From: Taxawa tesnikishii (nom. ined.) | Taxonomy: Eukaryota; Ascomycota; Dothideomycetes; Dothideales | DNA length: 64,000 bases | Direction of reading: 5' to 3' | Assembly: GCA_030247885.1 (NCBI GenBank) | Contig: JAPDRO010000003.1 | Location: 744,001-808,000 of the forward strand | Shown: piece by piece, positions 59,105-64,000 of the stretch | How positions within the stretch are numbered: the stretch's first letter is position 1 | How the letters are laid out: the number at the start of each line of letters is the position of its first letter | Notes under the pieces: generated by a model | Databases searched by the model: none | Told to the model about the DNA's origin: nothing | Seen by the model: the letters and a program-made list of their open reading frames with translations, nothing else | Position numbers and translations under genes: made by a program

Positions 59105-60588
59105 ATGGCGAGTGTATCCGGCAACATGTCTCTGGCCAAGAGCATCCTGCAAGGAGCTCTCATGCGTCAAGACTCGGACGCGCCACAGCTCACCCGCGAC
59201 GACATCAACCGCTTCCATGAGAAGCTTGAGGGCACGCTTCAAAACTGCTCTCACTGCGACCCTGAGGTCTCTCCTTGATCTTACCGCCTCTGTCAACACT
59301 ACTTGCTAAAGATGTTACAGTTCCTGCAGTGCGTGGCATGGATCCGAACCAAAGTCATTCCTTCCCGAACCCGTACAGGCGCGTTGGGAACCTACCTGGT
59401 GAAGCTATCGACCTCTATGGAAATCGAGAAGGCAGCAAGTTCTCTGAACCCTGCTGACCCCAGGCTTGCGAGACATGCGTCAAAGGATGACAAACCTTCC
59501 GCCTGGTACACATCACGAGATTCCGACGCTAGAGGTTCCAGCAACGCTAGAGCGAGACTTCATCTGCTCAACTTGCTGGACCTGCTATTTCTGACTACCA
59601 ACGACACTGCAAACCTCGCTACGGTCACTTCAGAGCTTGAACCTCCTCTTGTCGAGTTGATCAGACTTGCCGCACCGGTCAGTGGCAAGCAGGCCCTTGA
59701 TATTCATCGCGCCTTGCGCAAGCTTCTGACGCACTTGGAGACCTTCTATTCGCGCTCTGAGATGTTAAGGATCCGCTCGCCCGCTCGTACGGCTTACGGA
59801 GAATGGCTTGACTGGCTCCAAAAACTAACGCCGACGCGCACAAATCCCTGTTGAAAAACACCCAAGTCGTCAATCGTAGCAGCAGCAATCTTCCAGAGCT
59901 CCACGGCAACCACAGCGATCTATGGTATCACCTCCCAGCCGCCTGTATGATCCCTCATATCAAAGGCCGCACATCTATCCGCACCGCTCTAATGGCGCCT
60001 CTTCCGGTATCTTCGGGTCTTGTAGACCCGGAACTCCGTAGCGTGGTCAAAGACTTTGTTACCGCAAGTGACAGGCTTTTCCAGGGTTGCGAAATCTCTT
60101 CATATGCTCCAGGAAGCTCTCCTAAGCTGAACGGTATTGGACTCGAACTGGTTCTCAATCCGACAACAGGCAAACGCGAAGTTAAGGAAAATTACTACGG
60201 TTGGAGTCAGAAGTTCTGCGACGAGATGAAGAAGCGCAAAGCAAACCCTCTCCCGCCGCTCAAGAGGCGCAAGATTGATCTTCCACGTCCGCCCCAGCAA
60301 CACGGCTTCGTGCCTCCACCCATGCCTCCGCCGCCAAATGGATGGGTTGGACAATGGCCTCCTGCCTACGGTACTCCTCTACCACCTCCACCACCTGAGG
60401 CGGGCGGTATATTACTACCGCCACCGTCATTCCCTGGCATGGGTCCTGGAGGTCAATACAGTGCCAACGGAAGTCAGGGCGGTCGAGGACAAGGGTGGGG
60501 AAGGGGCGGCGGTGGTCGCGGCGGCGGAGGAGGCGGGAGAGGAGGAGGATGGGTACGTGGGCGCGGAGGGCGGAGTGGACGATGGTAA
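59105..60588 (+). CDS. CID (RPR) domain protein with Pro-rich and RGG tail
   Basis: The CTD-interacting domain binds the phosphorylated RNA polymerase II tail and couples it to RNA processing. Exons 59105-59266 and 59321-60588 give about 476 residues. The start is the ATG at 59105 (MASVSGNMSLAKSILQGALM). The CID (residues about 8-150) shows ISR-like DINRFHEKLEGTLQNC, WIRTKVIPSRTRTGALGTYL and RLHLLNLLDLLFLTTND. The C-terminal part has LKRRKIDLPRPPQQ, a polyproline stretch and an RGG-rich end (GGRGGGWVRGRGGRSGRW). The intron has an unusual donor (GAG|GTCTCT), but removing its 54 bases aligns the domain. A one-base loss in the A run at 59820-59824 separates DWLQK from TNADAHKSLLKNTQ. The name of the specific partner complex cannot be given. 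Confidence 0.8.
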
Positions 60589-61067
60589 TCCCTGGTATAC
60601 TACAGCGCAAGCAAATGAAATCTTTGCCGGCATACACAGGCGTCGTCTACCTCCCGTGCTATCTGGCGAAAGACATGACACATGGTGCCGAGCCTCCTTT
60701 TGCCAAAAGAGGAGCTACTAGAAGCTACCCATCGAGTCTTTTGTAAACGCGATTCGGCTGCAGAGAAAATTCATGTCAACGTATCGAATGGAATTAAACC
60801 ACGTGACTCGCCTCACTAGCCTTACCGAGGCAATCCTTGCTTTGGCGAACACACCTTCCCCTCCGGAGGTTACCCGTTGTTACAACGACGTTGGCATCTC
60901 ACACTCGACACCAACGCTTTCACTATGCACGACCAGAACTGCCAATCTACAGCGAAAGATTCTTGGACGATCGATTGCATAAAACACGTGTAAGGGAAGT
61001 CGGTAGATATCACAGGTGATTTCTTCACTAGCTTAGCGGGCTCAATGCTCGTTTCCTCATCAATGTT
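60589..61067. other. Convergent 3' intergenic region
   Basis: A 479-base spacer between the ends of the CID-protein and dioxygenase genes. No gene is seen. Confidence 0.5.
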
Positions 61068-62404
61068 CTAGTTTCCATCATCGAGACCCAGGGCCTGTCG
61101 CCGTGAGGGAGCCCTTTCGTCAAAATACGGCTGTTCAGCCAGAGCGGTGACCCTTGTGCCGTGTCTGGGCTGGCTTCCTTCATAATCCCAGCTTGCGTTG
61201 TGAATGGTGATCCTATGGAAATATCAACACCTCTCTAAGCGAATGCTTTTCAGAGTAGCCTACCTGTTGTCCCAGAGCGCGCTTGTTCGAGGAGTCCACT
61301 TGAAGCGGACCTGGATGTCGACGTTCTTCTCATATACATCGAAAAGATAGTTGAGAATCACGTCGCTTTCTGCCTTGTCCAGCCCGACGATTCGTGTGGT
61401 GAAGGCCCGATTGACAAACAACGACTTCCTGAGCAGCTGTCAGACCATCGCGCAGTTCTCTCCACGGCTTCGTTTGCTTACCAGCCGGTTGCAGGGTGAA
61501 CTCTAACGATGGGGTGGATACGCTCGACATATCTTGGTCCTGCGGTTGGATTTTCACGGTCAAGGTACACATGAGCTGACCGGTAGACTGCGGATCTGCC
61601 GTCGATGATCTTGCGAAACTCCGGAGAGAGCTTGCTATAAGCGGAGTAACCAGAGGCCCATAGTGTGTCGCCACCGATCTCAGGAACAGTATCGTTATGG
61701 AGGTGAGTAATGCCTGCCGGCTGTCTTTCGTGAACCAAGTCTGTCTGCATGCGCCGTCAGACTGCGACAAGTTAGACAAAACTCCGCTACTTACATGCCA
61801 ACGAGACGCTCCTCCGGGATTGCGGAAGTCAGCCTTCACCTCGGTTGCCTGGAGTGCTGGCCAAATCACGGTGACTCCAGGAACACCTGGTACTTGAGGA
61901 ACTTGTGGCTGGTATCATAGTCAGTCTTGATTTCGTACGTCATGGAATGCAGGAGCATACATGGACCTCAATCTCCCCATACCATTCGCCCAGCTCTTTT
62001 TGCTGTTGCGGAGACAAATCTTGATTCCGGAAGAAAACCACGCTTCGCTCCGCGATCAAGAGAGCGAGCTCATCTCTTTGCTGATGAGTAAGATCCTTCA
62101 ATTGCAGGCCTACGATTTCCGTTCCGATGTTGGCTGTGAGATGGATCACCTTCTCTGCTGCAGAGAATAGAGCCTTCTTCGATGGATCCGCTCGAGTACC
62201 GGCGTCGACATAATCACGTGGCTGGTCTCGGATCTTCACTACATCCTGCAGGTATAGTGGTTTCATCGGCCTGTAAGGGTACCCGTTCGACAAATCAATC
62301 CCGGCCTTCTCAAGACGTGCCCTCGTCTCAGTCGGCAACCCAAGAGTATCTTTTCTCGGTTCGACGACTTCGACAATATTGGGATGGATTGCAGAGGGGG
62401 CCAT
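61068..62404 (-). CDS. TauD/TfdA-type Fe(II)/2-oxoglutarate dioxygenase (sulfonate dioxygenase-like)
   Basis: Enzymes of this type (Jlp1/TauD) oxidise alkyl sulfonates such as taurine, releasing sulfite, with 2-oxoglutarate as co-substrate. Exons 62404-61961, 61908-61795, 61744-61482, 61428-61264 and 61214-61068 give about 377 residues. The start at 62404 reads MAPSAIHPNIVEVVEPRKDT. Landmarks are GTEIVGLQLKDLTHQQRDEL, VVFFRNQDLSPQQQKELGEW, the metal-binding HxD in RWHTDLVHE (split by an intron), GITHLHNDTVPEIGGDTLWA and the C-terminal His/Arg in PRHGTRVTALAEQPYFD, where His binds iron and Arg binds 2-oxoglutarate. A frame break near 61200 (CACACAAC) has the same polarity as the others (one base lost or two gained). 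The gene is divergent from a transporter. The substrate could also be an aryl or other organic acid. Confidence 0.88.
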
Positions 62405-63591
62405 GGCGAAGGTTCAAAAGTCTGAATGGACACACTCAGAAAGAACCCTTCTCCCCCTTTATTGTCCCTACAGCTGAGGGGTCTTGTCTTGATTTCCAAT
62501 CACGGTCAGCTGGGTCAGGTAGAATCACCCCTCAACAATGGGAGGGTATGCCTACAACACCATTGCGGGGCTCATGGTGGCTGAGAGCGCTTGATCCTCT
62601 CTGCGGTTGAATCCACGGGTCCCAAAGGGGTGGGATGATAAGGCCTGTGATTGGAACGGCAACTATTGGTGGGAGTCCTAATCCACCGTGCGGCAATAGC
62701 CTGAGACTGGAATTAAAGAAGTGTGGGACAGACTGTTTTCCCCGCATCTTTCAAGCTGGACCTCGAGGTCGAGCATGTGAAGTGCACATAACGTGCTATA
62801 ACGTGCTACGTTAGTGCGGAACAACTGACTAAGCAGGCTCACCATACTATACAGCTAGCACGACATCAACTCCCACACTAATTTGTTCGTCCATCTGCAA
62901 ACCCTTCAATCAGCGTTCTAATCTGGCAACGATTATTAGAAACATCCTTGTTATCGCCCTCATCAGCGATATGCATTTCCTGGAAGGAACCCTTACCCAC
63001 ACAGAGTGGCAACCCCCACCGTGCTATGGTTTGTCACACTCCTGTGCTGCCTTGCTGCGTTTTCAGCTGAGGGCTACGGTTCTGGATCATCATGGCCACG
63101 AGGCACTCGCTCTGGATGTGTTCCCAAACACGATCCAGACAAAACAACGGCGGTAGACTAGTGTATACTGTCACTGGGGTATCCGGTCTTTGACCGGGCT
63201 CTGAAGAGGGAAGTCACCGGCTATCACACACATCCGGTAAAAGGGCACGCTTGAGGTGTGGAGGCACTCTCGATTGCGCGGACCACGGCGCTTTTCGCGG
63301 ATCTCTGTTAGTGCAGTCCTCTCGCACGCAATACCTTATGCCGATTCCATCACCGCTGCAGTTCGTGATCATGCTATGGGAAGCAGGCCTAATATGCATG
63401 TGGCTTGGTCTAGAGTGCGGAGTCCTCCGCGGCAATCGCCTGCCTCTCGGTTGCAGGCCACGTTCAGTTCGAGGTATAAGATCATGGAGGTATGCGTTTG
63501 AGCAGAACATCTAGCATTGACACCGTGTATTGTTTTCTTCATCGATCCGCCTTCACGAAAGCTGTCTGGGAAAGCTTCAGGACCAACGATC
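62405..63591. promoter_or_regulatory. Divergent intergenic region of the dioxygenase and transporter genes
   Basis: This 1.19 kb spacer separates two divergent genes that may act in one pathway, so it probably contains shared regulation. I see a direct repeat of ATAACGTGCTA at 62790-62808 and otherwise unique sequence. Confidence 0.5.
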
Positions 63592-64000
63592 ATGACGGAG
63601 AAGTCCCGGAGCAACGAAGAAGCTTCGTTGCCGGCAGAGATAATAGTCAAAGCGAACGTCCGTAGGAAATGGCAGAGTTATATCTGGGATGCATTGGACA
63701 AGACACCGGAGGAGCGCAAATTCCTGTTCAAGCTGGATGCCGTACTTCTTACGTTCGCCTCGCTTGGTTACTTCATCAAGTACCTGGATCAGTCAAACAT
63801 CAACAATGCCTTCGTTTCTGGGATGTACGTCCCGTTTCGACCTACACCACTGCTCCAGTCAGAGCCCGAATTTCGCAGTTTAACCGATGTTACAGGAAGG
63901 AAGACCTTGGCCTCAATGGCAATCAGTTGAATTACATGCAGACCTGTTGGACTGTTGGCTATGTCATTGGGGAAATCCCAAGCAACATTATCCTCACTCG
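63592..64000 (+). CDS. Major facilitator transporter, allantoate permease (Dal5) family, 5' part
   Basis: The gene is cut by the window end. Exon 1 is 63592-63824 and exon 2 begins at 63896. The start is the ATG at 63592 ([17 protein letters not shown]), giving 112 visible residues. A cytoplasmic N-terminus with [17 protein letters not shown] leads into the first membrane helix ([20 protein letters not shown]) with the family hallmark [15 protein letters not shown], then [20 protein letters not shown] and [13 protein letters not shown] of helix 2. The YxDxxN..NAxVSGM and QxN motifs are typical of the Dal5/Liz1/Seo1 anion:cation symporters, which carry allantoate, pantothenate, biotin, nicotinate or organosulfur anions. 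Adjacent to a TauD-type dioxygenase, uptake of a sulfonate is an attractive inference. Confidence 0.9.

Noticed and set aside
1621-61200. Programmed -1 ribosomal frameshifting as an explanation of the frame breaks
   Set aside because: The needed shift has the right direction, but breaks occur in many unrelated housekeeping genes, up to three per gene, and mostly lack a slippery heptamer with a downstream structure.

Overview
This 64 kb window is ordinary nuclear DNA of a filamentous ascomycete (Pezizomycotina; perhaps a dothideomycete, a weak inference). Genes are split by short GT-AG introns, mostly 50-90 bp, with GTAAGT- or GTACGT-like donors. The gene set includes filamentous-fungal families: a Clr2 silencing factor, a Clr5-domain protein, a cellular RNAi RNA-dependent RNA polymerase, a PAS/GAF hybrid histidine kinase and a family 5 endoglucanase relic. 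I saw no transposon, retroelement, CRISPR array, rRNA or convincing tRNA. I describe about 25 protein genes, one clear pseudogene, and the spaces between them.

Layout. 0-12 kb: LSM7 (-), a Zn2Cys6-type regulator (+), two membrane proteins of unknown function (- and +), Clr2 (-), and a secreted-domain type II membrane protein (+). 12-14.5 kb: non-coding sequence and a decayed GH5 endoglucanase (-). 14.6-26.4 kb: a conserved fungal protein with six exons (-), a Clr5-domain protein (+) and a 1,511-residue hybrid histidine kinase (+). 27.7-29.4 kb: aldehyde dehydrogenase (-). 31.3-37.9 kb: a compact island of protein-synthesis genes, namely fibrillarin (-), RPL17 (+), a TFIIIC tau55-like histidine phosphatase (-), RPS22 (-) and TCTP (+), with two head-to-head pairs. 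37.9-42.7 kb: a small ORF (-) and the RNA-dependent RNA polymerase (+). 43.2-50.8 kb: a bZIP factor (-), a medium-chain reductase (-) and the co-repressor Cyc8/Ssn6 (-). 50.8-55.5 kb: a gene-poor interval. 55.5-64 kb: Hid1 (-), a CTD-interacting-domain RNA-binding protein (+), and a TauD-type dioxygenase (-) divergent from an allantoate-permease-family transporter (+, cut by the window end).

The most striking global feature is technical. Seventeen reading-frame breaks in twelve otherwise well-preserved genes all have the same polarity: one base missing (or two gained), and about half lie in runs of three to five identical bases. This is best explained by consensus deletion errors in the assembly, so these genes are annotated as functional CDS rather than pseudogenes. 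The GH5 relic is different, because it has an in-frame nonsense codon and has lost its C-terminal half.

Themes. Chromatin and RNA silencing (Clr2, Clr5-domain protein, RdRP), RNA biology (LSM7, fibrillarin, CID protein, all with Gly/Arg-rich tails) and translation dominate. The dioxygenase-transporter pair at the right end may be a small organosulfonate-use module. I found no strong candidate for a wholly new system; the best leads are the translation island, the dioxygenase-transporter pair, the small ORF next to TCTP and the large gene-free region upstream of CYC8.
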